64,000 nt of DNA from Kistimonas scapharcae (GTDB taxonomy: Bacteria > Pseudomonadota > Gammaproteobacteria > Pseudomonadales > Endozoicomonadaceae), in the NCBI RefSeq assembly GCF_039540975.1, contig NZ_BAABFL010000112.1, positions 1-64,000 of the forward strand. The letters run 5' to 3'. The stretch's first letter is position 1; each line of letters begins with the position of its first letter. Shown here in pieces: positions 37,558 to 46,384 of this stretch. The position numbers were made by a program, and so were the translations under genes. The notes under the pieces were generated by a model. It saw only the letters and a program-made list of their open reading frames with translations. It was not told the origin of the DNA and ran no database searches.

Positions 37558-38605
37558 ATGAAAGCACTGGTATTTGATGGTATTGAACGTATTGCTCACA
37601 ACCACCGTTGCCGATCCTGAGATCTGCCACCCGCTAGACGCCATCGTTAAGGTAAAACTCTGCGCCATTTGCGGATCTGACCTGCATGTTTATCACGGCA
37701 GAGAATCCGGATTGGACCATGGCACAGTGATGGGGCATGAATTTATGGGGGAAATCGTCGAACTGGGTAAAGACGTCAACAACCTATCCATCGGCGATCG
37801 TGTCGTCAGCGCGTTCTCCACCAGCTGCGGGCATTGCTATTTCTGCCGGAAAGGATTGACCAGCCGATGCCAGGCAAGCCAGGTATTTGGCTGGGTTCAA
37901 CATGGACAGGGGCTACAGGGCGCACAAGCTGAGTATGTACGGGTTCCCAATGCTCAGCACACATTAATGAAACCCTCACCGGCACTGTCAGATGAGCAAA
38001 GCCTGATGCTGGGAGACATCTTGTCCACCGGTTACCACGCCGCCAAATCCGCCGCCATTAAACCAGGTGGGATCTGCGCCATTGTCGGCTGCGGCCCGGT
38101 CGGCATGATGGCAGCAGTGGGCGCTCTTGAACAAGGCGCCGAAAGCGTTTTTATTATTGACCGTATTCCCGAGCGATTGGCCATCGCTGAACGTTTTGGC
38201 GCCACGCCAATTAACTTTGACACCACCGACGCCATACAGGTCATTAATGACTCAACAGATGGCCGCGGCGCAGATGCTGTGATCGAAATGGTTGGCAGCC
38301 CCCAGGCCAGCTCACTAGCCTTCGACCTGGTTCGACCAGGCGGAATCATTTCCATCGCGGGCGTTCATAATGAACCGCATTTCACCATCAGCCCAACTCA
38401 AGCCTACGATAAAAATTTGACGATTGTTTCGGGACGATGCCCCGCGCGTGCCTATATGGAAACATTGAAAGACGTTGCCAAGTCCGGTCGCTACGATTTA
38501 TCCGCCATCATTTCTCATCGCATTACGCTGCAAGAAGGCTGCGAGGGTTATGATATGTTCGAGAATCGCCGGGATAACTGCACGAAAGTGGTACTGTCTA
38601 TTTAA
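37558..38605 (+). pseudogene. Zinc-dependent alcohol dehydrogenase with a 5' frameshift
   Basis: This is a medium-chain, formaldehyde-dehydrogenase-like zinc alcohol dehydrogenase. From ATG 37558, with GGAG 8 bases upstream, the frame reads MKALVFDGIERIAH and then hits a stop at 37618. One base further along, the frame reads TTVADPEICHPLDAIVKV and stays open to 38605. Removing one A at 37600/37601 joins the two into the normal family start. The rest is intact: CAICGSDLHVYHGRE and GHEFMGE (catalytic zinc), the four-cysteine structural zinc site (CGHCYFCRKGLTSRC), and the Rossmann motif GCGPVGMMAA. A TTG at 37574 or ATG at 37577 could start a shortened 342-residue protein lacking the native N-terminus. 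A sequencing error is equally possible. Confidence 0.8.
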
Positions 38606-38664
38606 TGGTCATCCACCGGTGGCTAAGCCACACTAAAAACATTCAAAAACAAAATAATGCCCCA

Positions 38665-38691
38665 TAAAAAAACCCCCGAAATCCGGGGGTT
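38665..38691 (-). terminator. Intrinsic terminator of cysS
   Basis: AACCCCCG / CGGGGGTT around a 5-base loop. On the - strand it is followed by a run of seven Ts. It lies 14 bases after the cysS stop and may also end the dehydrogenase transcript from the other side. Confidence 0.85.
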
Positions 38692-38704
38692 TCAGCATCT
38701 ATTT

Positions 38705-40087
38705 TTAACGTTCAATACGCCAGGTTGTACCTTCACGACTGTCTTCCAGAATCACGCCTTTCGACGCGAGTTCGTCACGAATCCGGTCAGCCTCGGCGAA
38801 ATCTCGATTTTTCTTGGCAGCAACACGCTGATCAATCATGGATTGAATCCAGGCTTCATCAACATCAGCCCCAGACTTCAGGAACGCTTCCGGCTCTCCC
38901 TGAAGAATCCCAAGAATACCACCCAGCTTGCGCAGCAGTGCCGCCAGAGGCAGCGCCTTACTGACATCTTCACTGCGTACCCGGTTCAGTTCACGCACCA
39001 GTTCAAACAGTACAGCCAGTGCTTCAGGTGTATTGAAGTCGTCATCCATCACGGCAAAGAAGCGCTGCTCAAACGGATGATTTTCTGGCACTTCAACACC
39101 GGAGAGATCCAAATCCTTCAGCGCAGTATAAAGACGCTCAAGGCGGATACCCGCTTCTTTCAGACTATCTTCGGAGTAGTTCATCGGGCTGCGATACTGA
39201 CTGGAGATCAGGAAGTAGCGCACCAGCTCCTGATTGTACTTTTCCAGCACCTCGCGAATGGTGAAGAAGTTGCCAAGGCTCTTGGACATCTTCACATTAT
39301 CAACGCGAATAGCACCGGAATGCATCCAGGTATTCACGAATGTAACGCCATTGGCCGCTTCACTCTGGGCAATCTCATTTTCATGGTGAGGGAACTTGAG
39401 GTCGGAACCACCACCATGAATATCAAAGGTTTCGCCCAGGCAGCACTTACCCATCACCGAGCATTCGATATGCCACCCTGGACGCCCCTTACCCCAAGGG
39501 GAATCCCAGGATGGCTCTTCAGGCTTAGCGCCTTTCCAGAGCACAAAATCCAACGGATCTTCTTTCTGTTCATCCACCTCGATGCGGGCACCTGATTCCA
39601 GCTCCTCTAACACCTTGCCGGACAGCTTGCCGTAGCCCTCAAACTTACGCACGCGGTAATAAACGTCACCATTACCCGGCGCATAGGCAAAGCCCTTTTC
39701 AATCAGGCCTTCGATCATGGTGATCATGCCGTCAACATGCGCGGTTGCACGGGGCTCCTCATCCGGATCCAGGTTACCCAGCTGACGGAAATCCTCACGC
39801 ATGGCGGCAATCATCCGGTCAGTCAGCACATCAATAGACTCACCGTTTTCCAGGGCACGGCGAATGATCTTGTCATCCACATCGGTGATGTTGCGCACAT
39901 AGGTCAGGTTATAACCACGGGCACGCAGGTAGCGGGCCACCACATCAAACGCCGTCACAGTCCGTGCATGACCGATATGGCAGAAGTCATAAACCGTCAT
40001 GCCGCAGACATACATCCGGACATTGTTGCCATCCAGCGGGGTAAAGGGCTCTTTCTTTCGGGTCAGTGTGTTATAAATCTGAAGCAC
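38705..40087 (-). CDS. cysS: Cysteinyl-tRNA synthetase
   Basis: CysS charges tRNA-Cys. The 460-residue class I synthetase begins MLQIYNTLTRKKEPF. The zinc ligand Cys28 is in YVCGMTVYDF, the HIGH motif is CHIGHARTVTAFD (about 35-47), further zinc ligands are in GWHIECSVMGKCCLGETFDIHGGGSDLKFPHHENE (about 204-238), and the KMSKS loop is VKMSKSLGNFF (about 263-273). C-terminal DALR and anticodon domains are present. glnS lies upstream on the same strand (81-base gap), so the two may be co-transcribed. Confidence 0.97.
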   Translation of the reverse strand: MLQIYNTLTRKKEPFTPLDGNNVRMYVCGMTVYDFCHIGHARTVTAFDVVARYLRARGYNLTYVRNITDVDDKIIRRALENGESIDVLTDRMIAAMREDFRQLGNLDPDEEPRATAHVDGMITMIEGLIEKGFAYAPGNGDVYYRVRKFEGYGKLSGKVLEELESGARIEVDEQKEDPLDFVLWKGAKPEEPSWDSPWGKGRPGWHIECSVMGKCCLGETFDIHGGGSDLKFPHHENEIAQSEAANGVTFVNTWMHSGAIRVDNVKMSKSLGNFFTIREVLEKYNQELVRYFLISSQYRSPMNYSEDSLKEAGIRLERLYTALKDLDLSGVEVPENHPFEQRFFAVMDDDFNTPEALAVLFELVRELNRVRSEDVSKALPLAALLRKLGGILGILQGEPEAFLKSGADVDEAWIQSMIDQRVAAKKNRDFAEADRIRDELASKGVILEDSREGTTWRIER

Positions 40088-40168
40088 GGTGTCGTCCTGT
40101 TTACTGTCTTTTTACCCAAACGTGATGGGCCGGCCTTCCCACTGCAGAAAAACCGGCACAGGGGATCA

Positions 40169-41836
40169 TTATTTACCCTGGGTATCCTTGAGGCCGATGG
40201 TCAGGTTGAAAACGGGGTTTTCAGCCGTGTGATCCAAACGATCCGCCACGAAGTACCCTTCCCGCTCAAACTGGAAGCCCTGCTCCGGCTTTGCATCAGC
40301 AAGCCCCGGCTCAATCCAGGCCTGCATCACCGCCAGTGATTCAGGATTTACATGCTTCATGAAATCTTCTTCACCACGATCAGGCGCTTCGTGGGTAAAC
40401 AGACGGTCGTAGATACGCAGTTCTGCCTGACGCCCTTGCGTCGCCGAAACCCAGTGAATCACACCACGGGGACGAATATTCTCCGGCGGATTCTCCCCGA
40501 CAGTGCCCGGCACCAGCGTAGCACGGACTTCAACGATCTTGCCGTCATCATCCTTGACCACTTCGTCAGCCCGAATGACATAGGCGCTGCGCAGACGAAC
40601 CCACTCACCCAGCACCAGACGTTTGAATTTCTTACGGGACAGAGTGGTGTCTTCGGTGAAATCTGACCGGTCGATGTAAATCTCGCGGGTAAATGGCAGA
40701 ACACGCTCACCCAGCTCAGGACGGTTAGGGTGTGCCGCCGCAGTCATTTCCTGAACCTCGCCTTCCGGCAGATTGGTAATGACGACTTTCAGCGGATCCA
40801 GTACAGCCATGGCCCGGGCCGCATTTTCGTTCAGGTCATCACGGATCGCATGCTCCAGCATGGCTACATCCACGATACCGTCGGAACGGGTCACACCGAT
40901 CATGTCGCAGAATTTGCGAATGGCGGATGGTGTATAGCCACGGCGACGCATGCCAGAGATCGTTGGCATCCGCGGATCATCCCAACCGGATACAACCCCT
41001 TCATCCACCAGCTTCTTCAGCTTACGCTTACTGGTTACGGTGTAGTTCAGGTTGAGACGCGCAAACTCATACTGGCGCGGCTTATGGGGAACCGGCAGGT
41101 TTTCAATGAACCAATCGTACAGAGGCCGGTGATCCTGAAATTCCAGCGTGCAGATGGAATGAGTAATCCCTTCAATGGCATCTTCCTGGCCATGGGCAAA
41201 GTCATAGCTCGGGTAGATGCACCACTTATCACCGGTCTGGTGATGGGACTGCTTGCGAATCCGGTACAGGATCGGGTCGCGCAGGTTCATGTTGGAGCTG
41301 GCCATATCAATCTTGGCCCGCAGCACCTTGGCGCCTTCATCAAATTCGCCGGCGCGCATGCGCTCAAAAAGATCCAGGTTCTCTTCAGCACTGCGCGTAC
41401 GGTAAGGGCTATCCTTACCCGGCTTGGTGGCCCAGCCCCGGTATTCACTGGCTTCTTCCGGTGACAGGTCACAGACGTAAGCCTTGCCTTCTCGAATCAG
41501 GTGCAATGCCCACTCGTAGAAAGTATCAAAGTAATCGGAGGCATAACGCACCTCGCCCGCCCACTGGAAGCCCAGCCAGCGTACGTCTTCCTTGATCGCA
41601 TCGACGTATACCTGTTCTTCCTTTTCCGGATTGGTATCGTCAAAGCGCAGGTTACATTGCCCCTGGTATTTTTCAGCCAGTCCGAAGTTCAGACAGATGG
41701 ACTTGGCGTGCCCCACATGCAGAAAGCCGTTAGGCTCCGGTGGGAAACGGGTACAGATGGAAGCGAACTTGCCGTCGGCCAGATCTTTATCAATGATCTG
41801 CTCAAGAAAATGGCTGGGTTTGTCTGTGGTACTCAT
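40169..41836 (-). CDS. glnS: Glutaminyl-tRNA synthetase
   Basis: GlnS charges tRNA-Gln directly, so the cell does not need the transamidation route for Gln. The 555-residue class I synthetase has FPPEPNGFLHVGHAKSI (HIGH motif, about 31-47), LRFDDTNPEKEEQ, and the KMSKS-type loop VTSKRKLKKLVDEG (about 267-280). The C-terminal beta-barrel anticodon-binding domains close the protein. The family tail ends FNLTIGLKDTQGK. Size is that of E. coli GlnS. Confidence 0.97.
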   Translation of the reverse strand: MSTTDKPSHFLEQIIDKDLADGKFASICTRFPPEPNGFLHVGHAKSICLNFGLAEKYQGQCNLRFDDTNPEKEEQVYVDAIKEDVRWLGFQWAGEVRYASDYFDTFYEWALHLIREGKAYVCDLSPEEASEYRGWATKPGKDSPYRTRSAEENLDLFERMRAGEFDEGAKVLRAKIDMASSNMNLRDPILYRIRKQSHHQTGDKWCIYPSYDFAHGQEDAIEGITHSICTLEFQDHRPLYDWFIENLPVPHKPRQYEFARLNLNYTVTSKRKLKKLVDEGVVSGWDDPRMPTISGMRRRGYTPSAIRKFCDMIGVTRSDGIVDVAMLEHAIRDDLNENAARAMAVLDPLKVVITNLPEGEVQEMTAAAHPNRPELGERVLPFTREIYIDRSDFTEDTTLSRKKFKRLVLGEWVRLRSAYVIRADEVVKDDDGKIVEVRATLVPGTVGENPPENIRPRGVIHWVSATQGRQAELRIYDRLFTHEAPDRGEEDFMKHVNPESLAVMQAWIEPGLADAKPEQGFQFEREGYFVADRLDHTAENPVFNLTIGLKDTQGK

Positions 41837-41914
41837 CGTATGCCGGTGAAACTCAGAAAATAAACGGTTGATAGACAGTAATCTGAAGAAACGCGAAATC
41901 AGCGTCGGATACGC

Positions 41915-42058
41915 TTACTGCCCGGCACTCTGTTCAATCTTGTTGCCCAGGGCCTGAATATCCTTGCCAAGGCCTTCCATGGTATTACAGCCGCCAGTCA
42001 CCAGAATCATAACTGCCAGCAATGCAGTGGTAACCAGACCCGGTATCCTGCGTGTCAT
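41915..42058 (-). CDS. Entericidin-like small lipoprotein
   Basis: This 47-residue protein is encoded just upstream of glnS. It has a basic start (MTRRIPG), a hydrophobic stretch and a lipobox TGGC with Cys24. The mature part, CNTMEGLGKDIQALGNKIEQ, follows the entericidin pattern (CNTxxGxGxDIxxxGxxI). AAGGA lies 6 bases before the ATG at 42058. Entericidins are small envelope lipoproteins linked in E. coli to stationary-phase lysis; the role here is unknown. The hydrophobic plus lipobox plus motif combination makes a real gene likely despite its size. Confidence 0.85.
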   Translation of the reverse strand: MTRRIPGLVTTALLAVMILVTGGCNTMEGLGKDIQALGNKIEQSAGQ

Positions 42059-42388
42059 AGTAAATCCTTAGTGGGAATGCGCCTCTGCCGGAAATCAGCA
42101 GGGTGGGAAATGCCAATTGTCAATTAGACGCAGAGATTACCACTATCACTATAACAGTTAAATCCCCCGCCTTCGCCGGAATCACGGGCAAACCCGCGTT
42201 ATTTTATCGGACAATACCGACAGCAAAGCCAACAAGGCATTGGTCTTGGAGAAATCTGAAGCTATCATATGGCCAATCTGCGCCCTCAATGGATAGCAGC
42301 AACCATCCAGACCACAACTCGCTTCAGCGATTGTTTTCACAAACTGAAGCTGCGGTCTGCCAGTAGTAACAGCATCTAAGGCACGTAT
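42059..42388. promoter_or_regulatory. Intergenic region between the entericidin-like gene and ppiB
   Basis: 330 bases with no gene I can support. It must hold the start signals for the small lipoprotein (-) and ppiB (+). Nothing more specific stands out. Confidence 0.4.
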
Positions 42389-42898
42389 ATGGTAATTCTT
42401 CACACCAATTTCGGTGACATCAAACTGGAGCTGGATGCCGAGAAGGCGCCCAAGACTGTCGCAAACTTTCTGGAGTATGTGAAAAAGGGCCACTACAACA
42501 ACACCATTTTTCACCGTGTCATCAACGGATTCATGGTTCAGGGCGGCGGTTTTGAGCCTGAGATGAAGGAAAAAGACACGGCCAATCCCATTGAAAACGA
42601 AGCCAATAATGGCCTGAAGAACGTTACCGGCAGCATTGCCATGGCCCGTACCATGGATCCCCACTCCGCCACGGCCCAGTTCTTCATCAATGTTGCCGAC
42701 AACGACTTCCTCAACCACACCAGCAAAGACGCCCAGGGCTGGGGTTACGCCGTATTCGGCAAAGTCGTTGATGGCATGGATGTGGTCGAAAAGATCAAGT
42801 CTGTCCAGACCGGCAATGCTGGCTTCCACCAGGACGTCCCCGTGGAAGATGTCATCATCGAATCCGCCGAAGTGGTGGAGCCTGCGGTCGTTGCCTAG
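42389..42898 (+). CDS. ppiB: Cytoplasmic peptidyl-prolyl cis-trans isomerase B (cyclophilin)
   Basis: PpiB is a cyclophilin that speeds proline isomerisation in the cytoplasm. The 169-residue protein lacks a signal peptide. It has FHRVINGFMVQGGGFEPEMKEKD (catalytic Arg, about 50-72), GSIAMARTMDPHSATAQFFINVADNDFLN (about 93-121), and GYAVFGKVVDGMDVVEKI (about 134-151). The stop TAG overlaps the TTG start of lpxH, so translation is coupled. The ppiB-lpxH order is widely conserved. Confidence 0.96.
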   Translation: MVILHTNFGDIKLELDAEKAPKTVANFLEYVKKGHYNNTIFHRVINGFMVQGGGFEPEMKEKDTANPIENEANNGLKNVTGSIAMARTMDPHSATAQFFINVADNDFLNHTSKDAQGWGYAVFGKVVDGMDVVEKIKSVQTGNAGFHQDVPVEDVIIESAEVVEPAVVA

Positions 42899-43622
42899 TC
42901 TCTTTATCTCAGACCTTCACCTGATGCCCGAGCGACCCGATGTCGCCCGGGCATTCCATGGTTTCCTGCAAGGCAAGGCGCTTGAGGCAGAATCACTCTA
43001 CATCCTGGGTGATTTCTTTGAATACTGGATTGGCGATGACGCGATGGACAGTTTTCATCTTGAGATTGCCGAAGCCCTGCTCCGCTACACGTCAACAGGT
43101 CGGCATGTTTTCTTCATGCCCGGCAACCGGGACTTCCTGGTTGGCAAGGCTTTCTGCCGCAAAACCGGTGCCACCTGGCTGGATGATCCTACCTTGGTCA
43201 CACTGGATGAAACGCCGATTCTGCTGATGCATGGTGATAGCCTCTGCACCCTGGATACCGGCTACCTCCGGTTTCGAAGAATCGTTCGCAACCCATTGAT
43301 TCAATGGCTATTCAATCATCTACCATTACGAGCGCGAAAACGTATCGCGGAAAAGCTTCGTACCAAAAGTCGCGATGCCGGTTCCGCAAAACCTCTGACT
43401 ATCATGGATGTGACACCTGAAGCCGTTTCGGACATCATGCAGGCACATCAAACGCTAACGCTGGTGCACGGCCATACGCACCGTCCTGCAACACACGCCG
43501 TACAACTGGACGACATCCCCGCCCAACGCATTGTTCTGGGAGACTGGGACAAAGATGGCTGGTACCTGGAATTCAACAAAGGCCATTTTAACCTGGCACA
43601 TTTTCCGATCCCGAGCCTCTGA
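42891..43622 (+). CDS. lpxH: UDP-2,3-diacylglucosamine pyrophosphatase LpxH
   Basis: LpxH cleaves UDP-2,3-diacylglucosamine to lipid X in lipid A synthesis. The 243-residue calcineurin-like phosphoesterase has metal motifs FISDLHL (residues 5-11), YILGDFFEYWIGDD (about 37-50), MPGNRDFLVG (about 77-86), LMHGDSLCT (about 114-122) and LVHGHTHRPATH (about 193-204). Homologues begin only two or three residues before LFISDLHL, and the only start there is TTG at 42891, overlapping the ppiB stop by 8 bases. A GGTGGAG sequence upstream may serve it. Confidence 0.93.
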   Translation: MPSLFISDLHLMPERPDVARAFHGFLQGKALEAESLYILGDFFEYWIGDDAMDSFHLEIAEALLRYTSTGRHVFFMPGNRDFLVGKAFCRKTGATWLDDPTLVTLDETPILLMHGDSLCTLDTGYLRFRRIVRNPLIQWLFNHLPLRARKRIAEKLRTKSRDAGSAKPLTIMDVTPEAVSDIMQAHQTLTLVHGHTHRPATHAVQLDDIPAQRIVLGDWDKDGWYLEFNKGHFNLAHFPIPSL

Positions 43623-43648
43623 AACAGGTCGGGATCAGAAGAACGAGA

Positions 43649-44296
43649 CTAAACCGTCTCAACAGTTTGGGCATCAACAATCTCTTCAGTCGTTTTCACG
43701 GGTACACCACTATGAAAACGAAACTCTGTGTCTGCCCGTAAAATCGCTTCACACTCAATCTCTGCAAAATCCGCAACGCGCGATGTAATCGACCCTTCTG
43801 ACACATTCATAGCCAATACCAAGTAATCCTGGAAATGTCTCGCCTCAGACTTGAGCAGCGAGCGATAAAACTTGGCCAGCTCATCATCCAAATAAGGCGC
43901 GAGCTTGCTAAAGCGCTCGCAGGATCGCGCCTCAATAAATGCACCAACAATCAGCGTATCAATCAAACGCAGCGGCTCCTGCTTTCTGACATGATCGCGC
44001 AACGTCGTTGCATAACGGGAGGCCGAGACATACCGGTACTCAACGCCCCGCTGCTGCATAATGGCAAAGACCTGTTCAAAGTGGCGAAGCTCTTCTCTGG
44101 CCAGCCGGGACATTTTGTTCTGAAGATCGGTATGTTCGACATAACGGAACATCAGGTTGAGCGCAGTTGCTGCAGCCTTCTTTTCACAGTTGGCATGATC
44201 GATCAATAGGACATCCTGATTTTCCAATGCCGCTTGAATCCAGGCATCCGGTGTTTCGCACAGTAAGAACTCATTCAACTCTGGCAACACACCCAT
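43649..44296 (-). CDS. miaE: tRNA-(ms2io6A)-hydroxylase MiaE
   Basis: MiaE hydroxylates the isopentenyl group of ms2i6A37 in tRNAs that read codons starting with U, using O2 and a non-haem diiron centre. The 215-residue ferritin-like protein shows the expected iron-ligand motifs: AREELRHFEQV (about 66-76), GAFIEARSCERF (about 117-128), and SEARHFQDYLVLA (about 150-162). The enzyme needs the miaA/miaB products, not in this window. Because it needs oxygen it is often regarded as a link between tRNA state and respiration. Confidence 0.93.
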   Translation of the reverse strand: MGVLPELNEFLLCETPDAWIQAALENQDVLLIDHANCEKKAAATALNLMFRYVEHTDLQNKMSRLAREELRHFEQVFAIMQQRGVEYRYVSASRYATTLRDHVRKQEPLRLIDTLIVGAFIEARSCERFSKLAPYLDDELAKFYRSLLKSEARHFQDYLVLAMNVSEGSITSRVADFAEIECEAILRADTEFRFHSGVPVKTTEEIVDAQTVETV

Positions 44297-44432
44297 TTTT
44301 TCTCACTCCTCCCAGTCAGGTTGGGGTCATTATAAAAACACCTGAAACAAAACCAAGTGCCGAACAAAAAAGGTCTACGCTTCAACGGGATAGCAACGTT
44401 TCCTTAAACCAATCATCAGGAGGCAGTCAATC

Positions 44433-45038
44433 ATGCCGCTGAATCGCATACTCCTGTTCTGTTGCCTTTTCTTCTCGACACCCACACTCCTCTCTGCCTC
44501 CAACGCATTCCGACATAGCGCTCAACCGTTGTCAGTTCATCACTATAACGATCTGGAAACATTACTACTCAGTGGCCAACCGGTAAGGGCGCTAATCAAT
44601 TACCAGTTTTGTAAATGTGACGATGACGCCAATACAGAAGAAGACGCAAGTGACACTCTTGAGGAACAATCGAACCATCATCGATTTATCGCTTCCGTTG
44701 ACTGGCGAACCTTCTGGCTAATGCCTCCAGATCATACTGATTCCAACACGAATTGCCTGGTCACCTTCAAACATAACTTCATGAACACAGCGGACCTGAA
44801 CTATCTGTTTGACAACGACACCACACTTGATCCTGCCCATGAACACACCTGGGTTAAAATGACCGTCAACTATGCCGTGTGCAGCGATACGCCCGAGCAA
44901 CTGAACTTTCATATGAGCAAACGCATAGTGGCAGCCAGCAACCCTCAGGAAAATGGCATGCTCTACCCACAGGAAACCTATAAATCACGGGTTTACGGCC
45001 GCTGTCCTCTCAGCGCCATCCGCTTCTACAGGCATTGA
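44433..45038 (+). CDS. Secreted VirK-like protein
   Basis: This 201-residue exported protein has a signal peptide (NRILLFCCLFFSTPTLLSA, cut near residue 22). The text HYNDLETLLLSGQPVRALINYQFCKC (about 34-59) matches the start of the VirK family, where a Tyr-Cys strand follows a short helix. A very acidic insert (DDDANTEEDASD) follows, then FIASVDWRTFWLMPP, VKMTVNYAVC, and a C-terminal Cys-containing tail. Cysteine pairs suggest disulphides in the periplasm. VirK proteins have no firm biochemical role. Family assignment is from recalled pattern only. Confidence 0.6.
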   Translation: MPLNRILLFCCLFFSTPTLLSASNAFRHSAQPLSVHHYNDLETLLLSGQPVRALINYQFCKCDDDANTEEDASDTLEEQSNHHRFIASVDWRTFWLMPPDHTDSNTNCLVTFKHNFMNTADLNYLFDNDTTLDPAHEHTWVKMTVNYAVCSDTPEQLNFHMSKRIVAASNPQENGMLYPQETYKSRVYGRCPLSAIRFYRH

Positions 45039-45094
45039 GCAAAACAGGCAAGTACGCCACGATTTGAACGAGCGTTTGAAATTAGAGACCAGCA

Positions 45095-45136
45095 TTGACA
45101 TAGATCAATCGCAGCGTATTTTACCTCGGCTATGAT
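45095..45136 (+). promoter_or_regulatory. FNR/ANR-dependent class II promoter for the UspE-type gene
   Basis: TTGACATAGATCAA (45095-45108) matches the FNR consensus TTGAT-N4-ATCAA at nine of ten positions. TATGAT (45131-45136) is a near-consensus -10. If transcription starts near 45143, the FNR site is centred at -41.5, exactly the class II activator position. The gene starts 41 bases later with GGGAGG upstream. Confidence 0.8.
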
Positions 45137-45183
45137 CTGATCAAACCTTGGTCAAATGACATTGGATAGGGAGGTATTCGGGC

Positions 45184-46053
45184 ATGCGTGCTCTCAAGAA
45201 GATGCTGGTGATCGTCGACACCAGGCAGGACAAACATCTCGCACTGGCCAGAGCCCGGTTACTGGCAAAGGCCACTGGCGCCACCATTCATGCCCTGGCA
45301 CCCAACCCTCGCGCCAATGAGGCCTCCCTCAAAGTCCTGGAAACCCTGATCAAACCACTGCAGGATGAAGGTCTTGACGTAATTCCCCACGAGCAGTGGC
45401 ACAACAATGCCGTGGAAACCATCATTCATGTCCGCCAGGCAGAGGGCTGCGATCTGGTCGTCAAACAGGCAAAGCGGGCTGACAACGTTGCAAAGGTCAT
45501 CAGCACCCCTGAGGACTGGTCCCTGCTGCGTAAATGCCGGGTGCCCGTGTTAATGGTCAAGCATACGGATCCCTGGACCAACGGCAAGATTCTCGCCGCC
45601 ATTGATGCCAACCCCAATGACAGCGAGCATCAGGTATTGAATGAAGTGATTCTGGAATATGCGGCTGCTATCGCTGGCGTCGCCGATGCCGAATGTCATA
45701 TTGCCTCTGCGCACCCTGCCCCCATGCTGTCCTCTGCAGATCCAGACAAACAGACCCAGGAAGGTATGCGCTTCAGCTACCAGGCCGGCTGCAAACCCTT
45801 TGCCGACCGTTATGAAATTCCTGCTGAAGACATCCATGTCGAGGAAGGTCCGGCAGAAACCCTGATCCCTGCCATTGCCAAGCGGATTGATGCTGACCTT
45901 GTAGTTATGGGTACTGTCGCCCGCACCGGCATCAAAGGCGCCCTGATGGGAAATACGGCCGAATTACTGCTGGGCGCCATCGAGTGTGACGTGCTGACCC
46001 TGAAACCCCGTGACATCATGGAGCCACTGGAACAAACGCTCTACCGCTTCTAA
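45184..46053 (+). CDS. uspE: Universal stress protein, tandem-domain UspE type
   Basis: This 289-residue protein has two UspA domains in tandem. Domain 1 begins KKMLVIVDTRQDKHLALARARLLA (about 5-28). Domain 2 (about 145-285) carries GNTAELLLGAIECDVLTLKP at its end, with VVMGTVARTGIKGALMGNTAE resembling the ATP-contact GxGGxxxxxxxGS/T loop in weakened form. UspE proteins promote survival and adhesion under stress or oxygen limitation in E. coli and Pseudomonas. The upstream FNR-type promoter fits anaerobic induction. Confidence 0.9.
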   Translation: MRALKKMLVIVDTRQDKHLALARARLLAKATGATIHALAPNPRANEASLKVLETLIKPLQDEGLDVIPHEQWHNNAVETIIHVRQAEGCDLVVKQAKRADNVAKVISTPEDWSLLRKCRVPVLMVKHTDPWTNGKILAAIDANPNDSEHQVLNEVILEYAAAIAGVADAECHIASAHPAPMLSSADPDKQTQEGMRFSYQAGCKPFADRYEIPAEDIHVEEGPAETLIPAIAKRIDADLVVMGTVARTGIKGALMGNTAELLLGAIECDVLTLKPRDIMEPLEQTLYRF

Positions 46054-46066
46054 AGACGACAACAGC

Positions 46067-46096
46067 AAAAAAGCCGGTCACCAAACCGGCTTTTTT
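46067..46096 (+). terminator. Intrinsic terminator after uspE
   Basis: A6-GCCGGT, 6-base loop, ACCGGC-T6, 14 bases after the stop. Confidence 0.9.
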
Positions 46097-46384
46097 GTTC
46101 CCAGACCAAGGCACTATTCACTAACAAAATACCGGCTATTTCGGTATTTCCTTAACTTGCCCGAGGCCTTCAAGTATACTTTTCGGCGCCAGAAAAATTC
46201 TATAAACCCAGACGATGGCCCTGCCAGAGGCTGGTTTTGCCACGGGATTCCCTGACGTATCAGCGCCTTTCCGGTACGTTTCGCCATAAAAAAACCGGCA
46301 AGCCCTGAAACTGTCCAGCCTGAACCCCGTATGACAAGCCCGCCCAAACCTTCCGTGGCAGGTGAAGTGATGAGGAAATCAAAC

